A stretch of 64,000 bases of DNA from Desulfovibrio sp. (GCA_030145055.1 JAQYWK010000001.1:1-64000), one strand, 5' to 3'. Counted from the stretch's first letter, positions 26,663 through 36,807 are shown. Notes: generated from the sequence alone by a model not told the origin. Made by a program: numbers and translations.

Positions 26663-28444
26663 TTACATCTGCAGTCGGAAAGTGTCCGTAGACAGTTTCC
26701 GTTCAAGGCGTCTTGCCACGATGCTCATCATGTAGCAACAAATAAAATACAACGCTGCCACTGTAGTATAGATCTCAAAAGGATAAATCATCAGCCTGTT
26801 ATTGAGCCCCTGAGCCACAAATGTAAGCTCGAGAACGCCGATAACGAAGGCCAGCGATGAATCTTTGAAGATTGCGATAAACTGCCCGACAATGGCAGGA
26901 AGCATCTGCTTAAGAGCTTGCGGAAGAATAATTTTACGCATGGCCTGTAAGTATGTCAGCCCGGTACTTACGGCTGCTTCAAGCTGTCCCGGAGGAATAT
27001 TCTGAATACCACTTCGTACGATTTCAGCAAGATATGCACCGGTAAACACAGTCAGAGCAATGGTTGCACTCCAGAATACATTTAGGAATGCGCCAGTTAA
27101 AATCGGGATAAAGAAGTAAATCCAGAAAATAACCATGATCAGCGGGTTACCGCGAATCAATTCAATATATAAAGTACTTGGAATAAAGAACAATTTGTTC
27201 TTGGAAGTTCTACCAACACCTACGATGAGGCCGATAAAGAAACTGACCGAGATCGCGATAACAGACATAAGGATGGAGAAAGACAAACCACCGAGCCCCC
27301 ATAAAACCTCATTCGGACCACCTTGTGGGAAGCGCCAGTAGATCATCGTGCCAATATTGTCCCAGATAACCTGAAAGTTAAATCTGGAAAGACCAACTCC
27401 GGCCATAACAATCAAGAACAGTAAAAATGCGAGAAATGTTCCTTTCCATGCTAAAGAGAAAACCTTCACAACCTTAGCAAGCAAAACTTTTCTAGCGGCC
27501 TGTGCACTTGTAAGGCTGAAACCTTCAGTGCGTCTGCGGAAACAATTTCTGCTAAGCATAGAAAGTAGTGCAAGAGGAGCAATGAAAGGCCAGAAAAAGA
27601 CATCAGCAAGCACATGCCCTATGGTTCTATTCTTTTTAGGAATAATCTGGAGTTTAAGATTCACCAGATTAAGTATTCCGGCAATGATCAAGGAAAGTGA
27701 AAGATATACAACTGTAGCGGCAGTGGTTGCTTCAAACCCCTTAAAGGTAAGGGACTCAATCTGCTGAGATGCCCAGCAAAGCTCTGCAACACCGACAACC
27801 ATGGCGAGTGAAGAGTTCTTCATGTTGTTCAAGAACTCACTTCCGAGAGGTGGAATAATCGCTCTGAAAGCAAGAGGTAGAACAATTTTACTAAGTGCTT
27901 GGAACGGCGTGAGGCCGGATGAATAAGCAGCTTCAAGAAGTCCCTTCGGAATAGATTGAATCCCCGCACGAATAACCTCGGCCATAAATGCGCTGGTGTA
28001 GACACCAAGCCCTACGGTGGCAGAGATCATTTCGTAGTTGTAATCGAAAAGTTTGTAGCGCAACTCCTCCGGCAGGGCCATGGGGAGTGCAAAGTACCAA
28101 AAGAAAAGTTGGATCAGGAGCGGTGTATTTCTGAAAAATTCTACATAACAAGAAGCAAAATAATTAATTGGCTTAAACTGAGACAAGCGCCCAAGACCGA
28201 ATAAAACCCCTAGTCCAAGTGCAATAACAGAACTGATCAGGGAAATCGTGATGGTATTTCCAAGCCCGGTGATAAGCATATCACCCAGCACAATTCCATA
28301 GGACGCGTCTTTTACATAAAGAACAGTCCAGTCAAACTTATAGCCGAAGTCAAAAACCCAGCCGAAATAATATACGAGCAGAGCAGTTACAGCTGCAAGG
28401 CAGAAATACTGTACCCATGCTTTTTCAAGATAATGGTTAATCAT
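26663..28444 (-). CDS. double amino-acid ABC transporter permease
   Basis: Inner-membrane permease of 593 residues carrying two complete HisM/GlnP-type permease domains in one chain. The first is about 55-265 (YVEFFRNTPLLIQLFFWY, GLLEAAYSSGLTPFQALSKI). The second is about 380-585 (YIELIRGNPLIMVIFWIYF, GQLEAAVSTGLTYLQAMRKI). Normal transporters use two separate chains of 220-280 residues. The EAA-type loop that contacts the ATPase is present in both halves. It is downstream of the binding protein behind a strong hairpin. Confidence 0.92.
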   Translation of the reverse strand: MINHYLEKAWVQYFCLAAVTALLVYYFGWVFDFGYKFDWTVLYVKDASYGIVLGDMLITGLGNTITISLISSVIALGLGVLFGLGRLSQFKPINYFASCYVEFFRNTPLLIQLFFWYFALPMALPEELRYKLFDYNYEMISATVGLGVYTSAFMAEVIRAGIQSIPKGLLEAAYSSGLTPFQALSKIVLPLAFRAIIPPLGSEFLNNMKNSSLAMVVGVAELCWASQQIESLTFKGFEATTAATVVYLSLSLIIAGILNLVNLKLQIIPKKNRTIGHVLADVFFWPFIAPLALLSMLSRNCFRRRTEGFSLTSAQAARKVLLAKVVKVFSLAWKGTFLAFLLFLIVMAGVGLSRFNFQVIWDNIGTMIYWRFPQGGPNEVLWGLGGLSFSILMSVIAISVSFFIGLIVGVGRTSKNKLFFIPSTLYIELIRGNPLIMVIFWIYFFIPILTGAFLNVFWSATIALTVFTGAYLAEIVRSGIQNIPPGQLEAAVSTGLTYLQAMRKIILPQALKQMLPAIVGQFIAIFKDSSLAFVIGVLELTFVAQGLNNRLMIYPFEIYTTVAALYFICCYMMSIVARRLERKLSTDTFRLQM

Positions 28445-28474
28445 TGCTGAATTTTCTCATTGATTCAATTTTAT

Positions 28475-28513
28475 TAAAAAATGACGGGATCGACAATATA
28501 TGTCGATCCCGTC
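28475..28513 (-). terminator. attenuator/terminator between binding protein and permease
   Basis: A perfect 13-bp stem (GACGGGATCGACA with TGTCGATCCCGTC, loop ATATA) is followed on the minus strand by ATTTTTTAAT. Position inside the transporter operon fits partial termination that keeps the binding protein more abundant than the permease. Confidence 0.85.
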
Positions 28514-28546
28514 TGATCTCGCTATTACGTGAGACTGATGAACCTG

Positions 28547-29368
28547 CTAAGGCCAGAGTTCAATCTTTTCAGTCATTGGGAAGTAGTACTTAGTATCAGG
28601 ACCATACCATTTGTCGTAGATCTTCTGGTAAGTTCCATCTACCCACATGTCCTGGATTGCAAAGTTAACTGCATCACGCCATTTGGAATCATCCTGAGGA
28701 AGACCGATACCGTAAGGCTCGTTGGAGAAGAAATCACCTACAAGCTCAAATTTACCGGGAATCTGTGCAGCGTAACCAAGAAGGATTGTAGAATCAGTGG
28801 ACCATGCATCAACACGTCCCATCTGGAGGGCCTGAAAACACTCAGATTCTTTCTGGAAGGAAATAACTTTCGGTGCAGGATCGCCAAGTTTCTTAAGAGC
28901 AGCTATAACGTTCAGCTCAGAAGTTGTACCCTGCATAGTAGCAACTCTTTTGCCTACGAAGTCTTTAAGAGAAGAGAACTTGCCTTTAGGAGCAAGCATT
29001 TTCTGTCCGTCGAAGAAGTAAGTGATAGAAAAGTCAATGGACTCATCACGTGAACGTTTGTGAGTCATGTTGGAAACTGACATATCAATACGGCCCTGCT
29101 GCAAGAACCCGATACGAGTTTTGTTGCTGACAGGTACTTTATCAAGTTTAACGCCGAGTTTTTTAGCAATTGCTGCTGCGATATCTACGTCAAATCCAAC
29201 CCATTCTTTCTTTTCATTGTAGAAAGCACCGGGGATGGAGTCAGTCATGATACCAGTACGGACAACTTTGTCCTTCATTACTTTATCATAAGTTGCGCCA
29301 GCAAAAGCGGATGCTGCGAAAGCCATAACCAAAGAAGCCGCGAGAGCCAAAGTCACTAATCTTTTCAT
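28547..29368 (-). CDS. periplasmic polar amino-acid binding protein
   Basis: Solute-binding protein of family 3, 273 residues, with a signal peptide cleaved near ASAFA (about 24). It has the family core GIMTDSIPGAFYNEKKEWVGFDVDIA, then the RIGFLQQGRIDM and VATMQGTTSE motifs. The arginine and aspartate of the ligand site (residues in GRVDAWSTDS) suggest a polar or acidic amino acid such as glutamate or aspartate. AGGAGG lies 6 bases from the ATG. Partner of the double permease and the ATPase. Confidence 0.94.
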   Translation of the reverse strand: MKRLVTLALAASLVMAFAASAFAGATYDKVMKDKVVRTGIMTDSIPGAFYNEKKEWVGFDVDIAAAIAKKLGVKLDKVPVSNKTRIGFLQQGRIDMSVSNMTHKRSRDESIDFSITYFFDGQKMLAPKGKFSSLKDFVGKRVATMQGTTSELNVIAALKKLGDPAPKVISFQKESECFQALQMGRVDAWSTDSTILLGYAAQIPGKFELVGDFFSNEPYGIGLPQDDSKWRDAVNFAIQDMWVDGTYQKIYDKWYGPDTKYYFPMTEKIELWP

Positions 29369-29404
29369 CGTTTCCTCCTGCTTGAAAACATAAAGAACAA
29401 AGAT

Positions 29405-29439
29405 ATAAAAATAGCGGTTACCACCAAATGGAAACCGCT
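29405..29439 (-). terminator. weak hairpin terminator after the ATPase gene
   Basis: AGCGGTT and AACCGCT plus an inner CCA/TGG helix are followed on the minus strand by TATTTTTATA. It lies between the ATPase and binding-protein genes. Confidence 0.55.
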
Positions 29440-29444
29440 TTCAT

Positions 29445-30173
29445 CTAATGTGAGAGAATTTTGCTGAGGAAGAGTTTTGAACGCTCATGCTGCGGATTGT
29501 TAAAGAACTCATCCGGAGTATTTTCTTCAATTAGAGACCCTTCGTCCATAAAGATGACCCTATCGGCAACTTCACGGGCAAAACCCATTTCGTGTGTAAC
29601 ACAGATCATGGTCATCCCTTCACGGGCAAGAGCCTTCATTACGTCCAACACTTCATTGATCATTTCAGGATCAAGCGCGGAAGTCGGCTCATCGAAAAGC
29701 ATGATATTTGGACGCATGGCAAGGCCGCGCGCAATGGCGACACGCTGCTGCTGTCCACCGGAAAGCTGTGAGGGGTAATCGTGAGCTTTGTCAGGTATAT
29801 TAACCTTGGAAAGCAATTCCATTCCCAGCTCTTCGGCATCCCTGTGTTTCATATTGCGGACCATTGTCGGGGCCAACATTATGTTTTCCAGAACTGTCAT
29901 GTGCGGATACAGGTTGAACGACTGAAAAACGAATCCGATCTCTGCGCGAAGCAAAGGCAGGTTCACTCTCGGGCCGTTAACATCAATCCCTTCTACAATT
30001 ATCTCGCCTTCCTGAATTGGCTCAAGACGATTAATGCAACGGATCATGGTACTTTTACCTGAACCGGAAGGGCCACAGACCACAACCACCTCACCCTGCT
30101 TAATATGAATATCAAGATCGCGGAGGGCGTGGTAATCACCGTAATATTTATTGACGTTGTTAAACTTTATCAC
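29445..30173 (-). CDS. amino-acid ABC transporter ATPase (GlnQ-type)
   Basis: ABC ATPase of 242 residues that drives the double permease. Motifs are Walker [10 protein letters not shown] (35-43), Q-loop [16 protein letters not shown], signature LSGGQQQR, Walker [15 protein letters not shown], and switch His in VTHEMGF. Length is typical. The start is GTG at 30173 with a weak ribosome site. It is the first gene of a three-gene transporter unit, divergent from a sigma-54 activator gene. Confidence 0.95.
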   Translation of the reverse strand: MIKFNNVNKYYGDYHALRDLDIHIKQGEVVVVCGPSGSGKSTMIRCINRLEPIQEGEIIVEGIDVNGPRVNLPLLRAEIGFVFQSFNLYPHMTVLENIMLAPTMVRNMKHRDAEELGMELLSKVNIPDKAHDYPSQLSGGQQQRVAIARGLAMRPNIMLFDEPTSALDPEMINEVLDVMKALAREGMTMICVTHEMGFAREVADRVIFMDEGSLIEENTPDEFFNNPQHERSKLFLSKILSH

Positions 30174-30624
30174 TTTTGTATCAACCCGTTAAAAAATTTG
30201 TTCTGAACCTAAGCATGTCGATTTATCAAATGGACAAATTTTCAGCAAGTATTCACTTATTTTAATTTAAAGCCCTTTTTTTAGTTTTTTGCAGAATTTA
30301 TAAGCGCTAAATTCCCCATTACGCGAAAATGTGCCCACTTTTTAAGGCAATCCATCAATTGTTATGCAAAAGATGATTCCGTTAACCGAAATTTAATTCA
30401 ATTTATTTACGTTTTCATCAGAATACTACGGTTTTATCAACAAGTTAGAGGAAAGAGATTAAATATTAACTTAACTTAACATTTAATCTTTCAGATCAAA
30501 TATGGCTATTTAGAAGGGTCAAAACGACATCAATACCACTTCTAATACCCCATCAAACATAATTTTAACCGCTTTTATCAAATTCATTATTATATTGCAG
30601 TTGAAAAGGTTGCCACTTACAGCT
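30174..30624. promoter_or_regulatory. divergent regulatory region of transporter and sigma-54 activator
   Basis: About 450 bases of AT-rich DNA with no gene. On the minus strand, TGGGCACATTTTCGCGT (30321-30337) has the GG-N10-GC spacing of a sigma-54 promoter, although the bases around it match imperfectly. It would serve the ATPase gene about 140 bases downstream. No clear sigma-70 boxes stand out for the plus-strand activator. Confidence 0.3.
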
Positions 30625-32091
30625 ATGAAATCAAACATGCCTGATAATACTTTACTATTCATAGCCGAACCACAATCCGTGACTTCTGTCTTTTCGCCAC
30701 TAAAAGAAGCAGGATTTCAGGCTGGCCTCGCCGACAACCTTGCTGGCGCCATAAATTTTATTAAGAAATCTAAACCGTGTCTGATTTTTACCAGACCAAT
30801 TATGCAAGGATATTCAGCTCAAGCTCTGCTAGCTGAAGCTGTTAATATAGAAAATTTTCCGCCTGTAGTTATTTTTTCCCGTAACGGGTCTGCTGACGAA
30901 GCTCAAAAATTTCTTGAGCTTGGAGCCAGAGACTATTGGCTTGAGCCTCTTTCATGGGACAAGATTCAATTAATGCTCCCTGAAAAGCATCACCCGGACC
31001 AGCCTATCCCTAAAGAAGTAGCTTCTGCGTCCCCTTCAGAAGGAACACAGGGACGGTATCAGGTCATCGGTAATCATCCGGCAATGCTGAGGGTCCTCGG
31101 CCTTGCTAAACAAGTTGCCAAATCCAAAGCTACGGTTCTTATTTCCGGAGAATCTGGAACAGGTAAAGAGATGTTTGCCAGATTCCTGCATCATCATTCA
31201 GACAGGAACGCCAAAGCCTTCGTTGCTATCAACTGTGCAGCTCTTCCCGAACATCTTCTTGAATCTGAACTTTTCGGACACGAAAAAGGATCATTCACAG
31301 GTGCAATCAGCCGGAAGTTAGGTAAATTTGAACTCGCCAGCGGCGGAACAATTCTGCTCGATGAAATCACCGAAATGGAACTAGGCCTTCAGGCTAAGCT
31401 TTTACGAGTATTGCAAGAAGGTGAGATTGACCGTGTTGGCGGAGTTGAAACCGTTAAGGTTGATGTAAGAGTGCTGGCGACGACCAACCGAAATATCGAT
31501 GGGGCAGTTAAAGACGGTACGTTCAGACAGGATTTATTTTACAGACTAAACGTCATCCCGTTAAAATTGCCTGCCCTCGGTCAGCGCGGTGACGATATCA
31601 TGCTCCTCGCACAATTTTTCGTCGAAAAATATTCCAGTGAATATAATTTACCGCCCCTCGCATTTTCCGATGAAGCCAAAGCATGGCTTCTCGGGTACGA
31701 ATGGCCCGGTAATGTTCGCGAACTGCAAAACCTCATGGAAAGAGCAGTTCTCCTCGCAGGCGCAGGGCCGATTGAATCCAAACATTTCCTAAATGATCCT
31801 GAAGCATGGATGCCGGATGAACAATTCCAACCCGCAGATCCATCAGGCGCGCCATTATCCCCAACAGGTTCCGCCCCAAGCTCCGACACCGCACCGATCA
31901 GCGGGACAGCGCCAGCACCGAATACAAGCTTCGATGTCATGCCTATTTCAGAGATGGAAAAACATCTTATTGTAAAAAGCCTCGATAAAACCAGCGGCAA
32001 CAGAACCAAGGCCGCAGATTTGCTCGGAATCTCAGTGCGGACCTTGCGCAACAAGCTTAACGAATACAAGAAGCAAGGACTTGATTTGTAA
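30625..32091 (+). CDS. sigma-54-dependent transcriptional activator
   Basis: NtrC-like activator of 488 residues from the chosen ATG (30625). Longer forms start at TTG 30595. The N-terminal 120 residues look like a receiver whose phosphate site is lost: the expected Asp is Thr (LIFTRPIM) and the conserved Lys is Glu (YWLEPL). The AAA+ domain (about 150-380) has Walker A GESGTGKE near 175, the loop ESELFGHEKGSFTGA near 222 (GSFTGA replaces GAFTGA), and Walker B ILLDEITEM. A Pro/Ala/Ser-rich linker leads to a C-terminal Fis-type HTH (KAADLLGISVRTLRNKL). It probably works without phosphorylation. Confidence 0.9.
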   Translation: MKSNMPDNTLLFIAEPQSVTSVFSPLKEAGFQAGLADNLAGAINFIKKSKPCLIFTRPIMQGYSAQALLAEAVNIENFPPVVIFSRNGSADEAQKFLELGARDYWLEPLSWDKIQLMLPEKHHPDQPIPKEVASASPSEGTQGRYQVIGNHPAMLRVLGLAKQVAKSKATVLISGESGTGKEMFARFLHHHSDRNAKAFVAINCAALPEHLLESELFGHEKGSFTGAISRKLGKFELASGGTILLDEITEMELGLQAKLLRVLQEGEIDRVGGVETVKVDVRVLATTNRNIDGAVKDGTFRQDLFYRLNVIPLKLPALGQRGDDIMLLAQFFVEKYSSEYNLPPLAFSDEAKAWLLGYEWPGNVRELQNLMERAVLLAGAGPIESKHFLNDPEAWMPDEQFQPADPSGAPLSPTGSAPSSDTAPISGTAPAPNTSFDVMPISEMEKHLIVKSLDKTSGNRTKAADLLGISVRTLRNKLNEYKKQGLDL

Positions 32092-32113
32092 GTATTTGGT
32101 TTACAGTTAAATT

Positions 32114-32156
32114 AGAAAACGCCCTTTTGATTGCTCAAAGGGGCGTTTTATTTTTG
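32114..32156. terminator. bidirectional terminator
   Basis: AAAACGCCCTTTTGA and TCAAAGGGGCGTTTT form a 15-bp stem with one G-T pair, followed by T-rich sequence on the plus strand and preceded by A-rich sequence. It separates the convergent sigma-54 activator and serS genes. Confidence 0.85.
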
Positions 32157-32193
32157 GAATTATTGCGCTTCGTTTTTATGAAGGGGGTAGGTT

Positions 32194-33474
32194 TTAGCTC
32201 TCAGCCGTAATGACTTCTAACCCGCCCATGTATGGGCGGAGAGCTTCCGGTATTACTATTGATCCATCTTTTTGCTGATAGTTTTCAACTACGGCAACAA
32301 AAGTACGACCTACTGCTAGGCCAGACCCGTTAAGTGTGTGCACGAATTGTGCTTTCTTAGCGTCTTTGGACTTGAATTTAATATTTGCCCTACGCGCCTG
32401 AAAGTCCCCGCAGTTTGAAACAGATGAGATTTCACGGTACAGATCCTGACCAGGAAGCCAAACTTCCAGATCATAAGTCTTCTTTGATCCAAATCCCATA
32501 TCGCCAGTGCAAAGAGTAATTACCCTGTAATGAATATTGAGTCTCTTAAGGATTTCTTCTGCGTGAGAAGTCATCAGCTCAAGATCATCAAAAGATGTAT
32601 CAGGATGAGCAAATCTTACCATTTCCACTTTATGGAACTGATGCAGACGAATTAAACCTTTTGTATCTTTACCATATGATCCAGCTTCTGAACGAAAACA
32701 TGGAGTCGCGGCACAATACGCAACTGAAAGCTCACTTTCATCAAGGACTTCATCTCTGTGAAGGTTCGTCAGCGGAACTTCTGCTGTTGGAATCAGGAAA
32801 TATTCTGAATTCTCAAGCTTAAACAAGTCTTCTGCAAACTTCGGCAACTGTCCTGTTCCATATAAAGAATCGCGGTTAACGATATATGGTGGAATTATCT
32901 CAGTATAGCCGTGCTCTGTAGTCTGAATATCGAGCATGAATGAAGTCAACGCTCTTTCAAGCTTTGCGCCCCATTTACGCAGAACAGCAAAACGGGCCCC
33001 TGTGAGTTTAGCTGCGCGTTCAAAATCAACGCCGCCAAGTTCAACAGCAAGATCCCAGTGTTCGCGTGGTTCAAAGTCCATCACAGGCTTTTCGCCCCAA
33101 ACCCTTGTGACAGGGTTATCAGCTTCACTTGAGCCGAGTGGTACGGAATCATCTGGAATATTAGGAACAGATACGAGCCAGTCATGTTCTGCGGCTTCAA
33201 TATCTTTTAAATCTTCATCAAGAGCCTTGATCTTACCTGAAAGCTCACCCATACGGGCAATAATTTCATCAGCATTTCCGCCTTCGCGTTTGATCTTAGC
33301 AATATTTTCAGACGTAGCGTTTCGTTCAGCCTTCAGCACTTCAACTTCCTGAAGAAGTTCTCTGCGCTGTCCGTCAAGCTTCTCAAAATCCTTAACATCC
33401 AGCTTTGAATTTCTTTTCTTAAAGCTTTCACGGACTACGTCCAAATTATTACGAACAAATTTTAAATCGAGCAT
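32194..33474 (-). CDS. serS: seryl-tRNA synthetase
   Basis: Class II synthetase of 426 residues, the normal length. The N-terminal tRNA-binding coiled coil is at about 30-105. The catalytic core follows, with motif 2 ([26 protein letters not shown] region), EVSSVSNC-type serine site ([16 protein letters not shown]) and motif 3 ([20 protein letters not shown]). GAGGAGAAC precedes the ATG. It is convergent with the sigma-54 activator gene. Confidence 0.98.
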   Translation of the reverse strand: MLDLKFVRNNLDVVRESFKKRNSKLDVKDFEKLDGQRRELLQEVEVLKAERNATSENIAKIKREGGNADEIIARMGELSGKIKALDEDLKDIEAAEHDWLVSVPNIPDDSVPLGSSEADNPVTRVWGEKPVMDFEPREHWDLAVELGGVDFERAAKLTGARFAVLRKWGAKLERALTSFMLDIQTTEHGYTEIIPPYIVNRDSLYGTGQLPKFAEDLFKLENSEYFLIPTAEVPLTNLHRDEVLDESELSVAYCAATPCFRSEAGSYGKDTKGLIRLHQFHKVEMVRFAHPDTSFDDLELMTSHAEEILKRLNIHYRVITLCTGDMGFGSKKTYDLEVWLPGQDLYREISSVSNCGDFQARRANIKFKSKDAKKAQFVHTLNGSGLAVGRTFVAVVENYQQKDGSIVIPEALRPYMGGLEVITAES

Positions 33475-33565
33475 TTAGTTCTCCTCATATAAATCATTGC
33501 CTATGCTTTAACCAATGTCGGCCCACTAATAAAGGGGATTTTTAATCAAATCCCAGCAAAGACTG

Positions 33566-33973
33566 TTAAAGATCATCAATTCCCATCATTTTATTGGAAT
33601 GAACGCACCAAATATTTACGCAAAGTCCAACAAAGAAAAGTAAGCACATCATGCTCCCATACCAGCATGCGACAAGCACAAAAACTAAGCCGGAAATAAG
33701 CCCAAATGCCTGCAACCCCTTTTTCCATCCCCACAAAGAAGCAAGCCACGCCCGCTCTGACTCAAGTATTTTTTCAACTATAGCAAAGGGGGGCGTGGGC
33801 TCTGGAAGAATTCTTAGTGAGCCGATGAAACCAACAGCCGCAACCAAAAATATAAATAGAGAATGTTCCCATAGTGCTAATAAAAATACGCAAAATGACA
33901 ACATCTCCAGAATCCAGTTCCAATGGCTTTGATGGCGCTCCCAATAAAAATCTTTATATTTTCTTAATTTCAT
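33566..33973 (-). CDS. small membrane protein of unknown function
   Basis: Protein of 135 residues with two hydrophobic pairs, about 22-50 and 88-122, and a basic/aromatic N-terminus (KLRKYKDFYWERHQSHW). Trp and Cys content is high. No family recognised. The start is taken as ATG at 33973 (TTG at 33976 is possible), with no clear ribosome site. It lies 92 bases upstream of serS on the same strand and might be co-transcribed with it. Confidence 0.55.
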   Translation of the reverse strand: MKLRKYKDFYWERHQSHWNWILEMLSFCVFLLALWEHSLFIFLVAAVGFIGSLRILPEPTPPFAIVEKILESERAWLASLWGWKKGLQAFGLISGLVFVLVACWYGSMMCLLFFVGLCVNIWCVHSNKMMGIDDL

Positions 33974-34272
33974 CAATCTAATTCACACCAATTTTAAAAT
34001 AAAATAACAGACACCAATCTCAGTTAAGTATGCCCTATCACTTTCCATAGCAAGTTTACGGTAAGGACAGTTCCTGACTAATTATCATTTCCTTTTCAAT
34101 CTGTATTTTTTATGCCATATTTTAACATGAGGACAGCAAGCAGCATTCAGAAGGTTAAGAATCTAAACTGCCTATATTTATAGGATACTTTTTAAATAGA
34201 GCCTTTGTGATTTTTACAATACAGACCCGACACCATTCACGTTGTTAAGCATAAACGAGAGAGCCTTAAAAG
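33974..34272. other. intergenic region, no gene seen
   Basis: Roughly 300 AT-rich bases between the divergent small membrane gene and the binding-protein gene. CCTATATTTATAGG (about 34168) is an imperfect palindrome that could be an operator. No RNA or ORF of note is visible. Confidence 0.3.
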
Positions 34273-34992
34273 ATGCGCTACCTAGCACTACTTATCATCT
34301 TAAACTTTCTGTTCATAGCTCCTGCTGTTGCGGCTCCTACAAGTATGACATTTACTACGGGTGACGCCCGAAGTGATGGCAGAACCAAAGCAATGGAAGA
34401 ACTACTTACAGTATGTTTCAAACGGCTGGGTATACAAATTGAAGTAATACCGATGCCATCTGAAAGATCTCTTTATAATGCAAATGCTGGAACTCAAGAC
34501 GGAAATTTTCTGCGCACTGACGGCATTTCTAAATCATATCCGAACCTTATCAAGGTTCCAGAACCTTTCTTCGTAAACACAATTGTAGCATTTTCCCACA
34601 ATAAAAATATCAAAATTAACGGATGGGAAAGCCTACTTCCTTACCGCGTGGCATGGGTTAACGGTTGGAAAAATTGTGAACGAGAGCTAAGCACAGCAAA
34701 ATCTGTTAGCCGGATCAGGAGTGAAAAAGCACTTTTTTTATTTCTTGAGAAAAAGAGAGCTGATGTGGGTGTTTTTGGACTGCATACAGGAACCGCAGTG
34801 CTCAATAAATTAAACATAACCTCTGTCTACCCGCTATCACCACCAATAGTTGTGAGTAATTTATACCTCTACGTTAATAAGAAACATGAATCTATGATCC
34901 CTCAAATAGTCAAAACTATTCAAGAAATGAAACTCGAAGGGACATTTGAAAATGTGATCAACAAGCACAAGCCAATACCTCCAATCAAATAG
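34273..34992 (+). CDS. periplasmic substrate-binding-like protein
   Basis: Protein of 239 residues with a signal peptide (about 1-21, ending VAA). The mature part resembles family 3 solute-binding domains (SMTFTTGDARSDGRTKAM, LLTVCFKRLGIQIEVIPMP, RADVGVFGLHTG). It is shorter than typical binding proteins, and no ABC transporter genes flank it. Similar orphan proteins occur as free sensors in deltaproteobacteria. Start ATG with GAGAGAGCC upstream. Ligand unknown. Confidence 0.7.
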   Translation: MRYLALLIILNFLFIAPAVAAPTSMTFTTGDARSDGRTKAMEELLTVCFKRLGIQIEVIPMPSERSLYNANAGTQDGNFLRTDGISKSYPNLIKVPEPFFVNTIVAFSHNKNIKINGWESLLPYRVAWVNGWKNCERELSTAKSVSRIRSEKALFLFLEKKRADVGVFGLHTGTAVLNKLNITSVYPLSPPIVVSNLYLYVNKKHESMIPQIVKTIQEMKLEGTFENVINKHKPIPPIK

Positions 34993-35048
34993 CGAGATTG
35001 CCCTCTTTCCCTCTTTAAATACTGTTCAAATCAGTATAGAGTTACGAA

Positions 35049-35525
35049 ATGAAAAATATCGTACCTCAAATCGGGACTCTTCTTGTCCAAAAAAAATGGA
35101 CCATGGCAACTGCCGAGTCATGCACAGGCGGCTTAGTGTCCGCAACTCTGACAGATTTCTCAGGTAGTTCTGCATGGTTCTCAGGGGCCATAGTCGCATA
35201 TTCTAATGATGTTAAAATGTCTCTTCTTCACGTTCCAGAACTTATCATAATTGAACACGGAGCCGTCAGCGAACCTACAGTCAGAGCCATGGCCGAGGGC
35301 GTATGCAAGACGGTCGGTGTTGATGTGGGACTCTCTTTGTCAGGAGTTGCAGGACCTACGGGCGGTACACCTGAAAAGCCTGTAGGTACTGTTTGGATGG
35401 GCTGGCATGTTGGCGGAACTACATATTCAGAAAAATTTCTATTCTCCGGTGACCGGATGAGCGTAAAGCAGCAAAGCCTGCAAACTATATTAGAACGGTT
35501 ATTAAACATCCTCCAAAAAAGCTAA
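35049..35525 (+). CDS. pncC: nicotinamide-nucleotide amidase (CinA C-terminal type)
   Basis: Hydrolyses nicotinamide mononucleotide to NaMN, recycling NAD from DNA ligase. The 158-residue stand-alone CinA C-terminal domain carries TAESCTGGLVSATLTD, SGAIVAYSNDVK and SGVAGPTGG, with the catalytic serine in ESCTGG. Full CinA proteins have an extra N-terminal domain, absent here. It is followed 14 bases later by the barrel gene on the same strand. Confidence 0.92.
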   Translation: MKNIVPQIGTLLVQKKWTMATAESCTGGLVSATLTDFSGSSAWFSGAIVAYSNDVKMSLLHVPELIIIEHGAVSEPTVRAMAEGVCKTVGVDVGLSLSGVAGPTGGTPEKPVGTVWMGWHVGGTTYSEKFLFSGDRMSVKQQSLQTILERLLNILQKS

Positions 35526-35539
35526 GTCGGTAACTATAC

Positions 35540-36778
35540 ATGACAAGAATTTTCTCCTTTGTACTGTTGTTTATTTTGATACCATCCATATGTTTCGCTT
35601 ACACATCCAACAATCTCTATAAGCAGCTCGACCTGTACGGGCGGGCCCACGAAAGAGAAATTGGATTTATGGATGATTTCGACAAGACATGGACAGAAGT
35701 TCAAAATGCGACAGGTCCTTTAACCATTGACGGTGACGTGCTTGCTTACTGGCAGGGATACTCCGGTGCGACCATCGACGGTGATGACAAAGACAGTAAA
35801 AATTATCTCGGATTTAAAGCCAGACTACGCGTTAACTGGGACCCTACTGAAAACGGTCATGTATTCATACAAATGCAGGGCGGACGAGCCGACACTTATA
35901 ACAATCCTGCACGACGCGGAATGGTTGCAACGCCTCTTAACTCACTTGGCTCAAGAACCACTGCAGGCGGTCAGGCTTCAATTTCAGATGTCTTATATAC
36001 CCACCATTTCGCGAAGGACAAATATTACGTAACTCTAGGTTGGTCTGAACCCGAATCCTTTATTGATGAGAACCGCTTTGCCGGTAACGGACGAACCCAG
36101 TTCACAAATACCATATTTAATAACGAGCCAATTTTTGACACTGTGGACGAAAACCATCCCATTATTGCCTTTGGATTCAGCCCGTCTAAAATATTTAAGA
36201 TGACACTTCTAGCACAATCGACTAGCAAGTCTGTTCTGGAAAGAAGCGAACAGAAACAGGGATTTGAAAACCTAACCGATGATCCTTTCTTAGCGGCGCA
36301 GCTTACGTACTCGCCTTCCTTCATCGACCTTCCGGGCAGTTACCGAATTTTTGGTTGGACAAACACGTACACCCAGCCACGCCTTGATGGAAGCGGAGAA
36401 TCCGCAAACTGGGGATTCGCCTTTAACATGGACCAGAATCTTACCGAAGATTTCGGAGTCTTTGCGAGAGTGGGAAGAGGCAACGGAGCGGTGAACAACA
36501 TCACCTGGAGTTGGTCCATCGGCACGAACTGGCAGGGCTGTATTCCCGGTAGAGATGATGACGTTTGGGGAGTCGCGGCAGGTGGAGTTCAAGGCAACAA
36601 GCACACCGCCAATAAGGATATGGAGCTACACTATGAAACCTTCTATGAAATTAAATTAGGTACCAATTTTTCCATCGTTCCAGATTTAACTTATGTCTCG
36701 AATTCTATGACAAACAATGGTAATGATGACATTGTGTTCGGAATGTTGAAATTTTTCTTTTCTTTTTCCACACCCTGA
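35540..36778 (+). CDS. outer-membrane barrel protein, OprB-like
   Basis: Protein of 412 residues with a signal peptide (about 1-19). The mature chain is rich in amphipathic beta strands, with Asp/Gly-rich loops. It ends with aromatic strands (FGMLKFFFSF), as expected for an outer-membrane porin. The C-terminal ETFYEIKLGTNFSIVPDLTYV resembles the OprB carbohydrate-porin family. The permeating substrate is unknown. It is close to pncC and followed by thpR, with no transporter neighbour. Confidence 0.7.
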   Translation: MTRIFSFVLLFILIPSICFAYTSNNLYKQLDLYGRAHEREIGFMDDFDKTWTEVQNATGPLTIDGDVLAYWQGYSGATIDGDDKDSKNYLGFKARLRVNWDPTENGHVFIQMQGGRADTYNNPARRGMVATPLNSLGSRTTAGGQASISDVLYTHHFAKDKYYVTLGWSEPESFIDENRFAGNGRTQFTNTIFNNEPIFDTVDENHPIIAFGFSPSKIFKMTLLAQSTSKSVLERSEQKQGFENLTDDPFLAAQLTYSPSFIDLPGSYRIFGWTNTYTQPRLDGSGESANWGFAFNMDQNLTEDFGVFARVGRGNGAVNNITWSWSIGTNWQGCIPGRDDDVWGVAAGGVQGNKHTANKDMELHYETFYEIKLGTNFSIVPDLTYVSNSMTNNGNDDIVFGMLKFFFSFSTP

Positions 36779-36807
36779 TCGTAACTACTTTAACAGGTTG
36801 GTATTAC

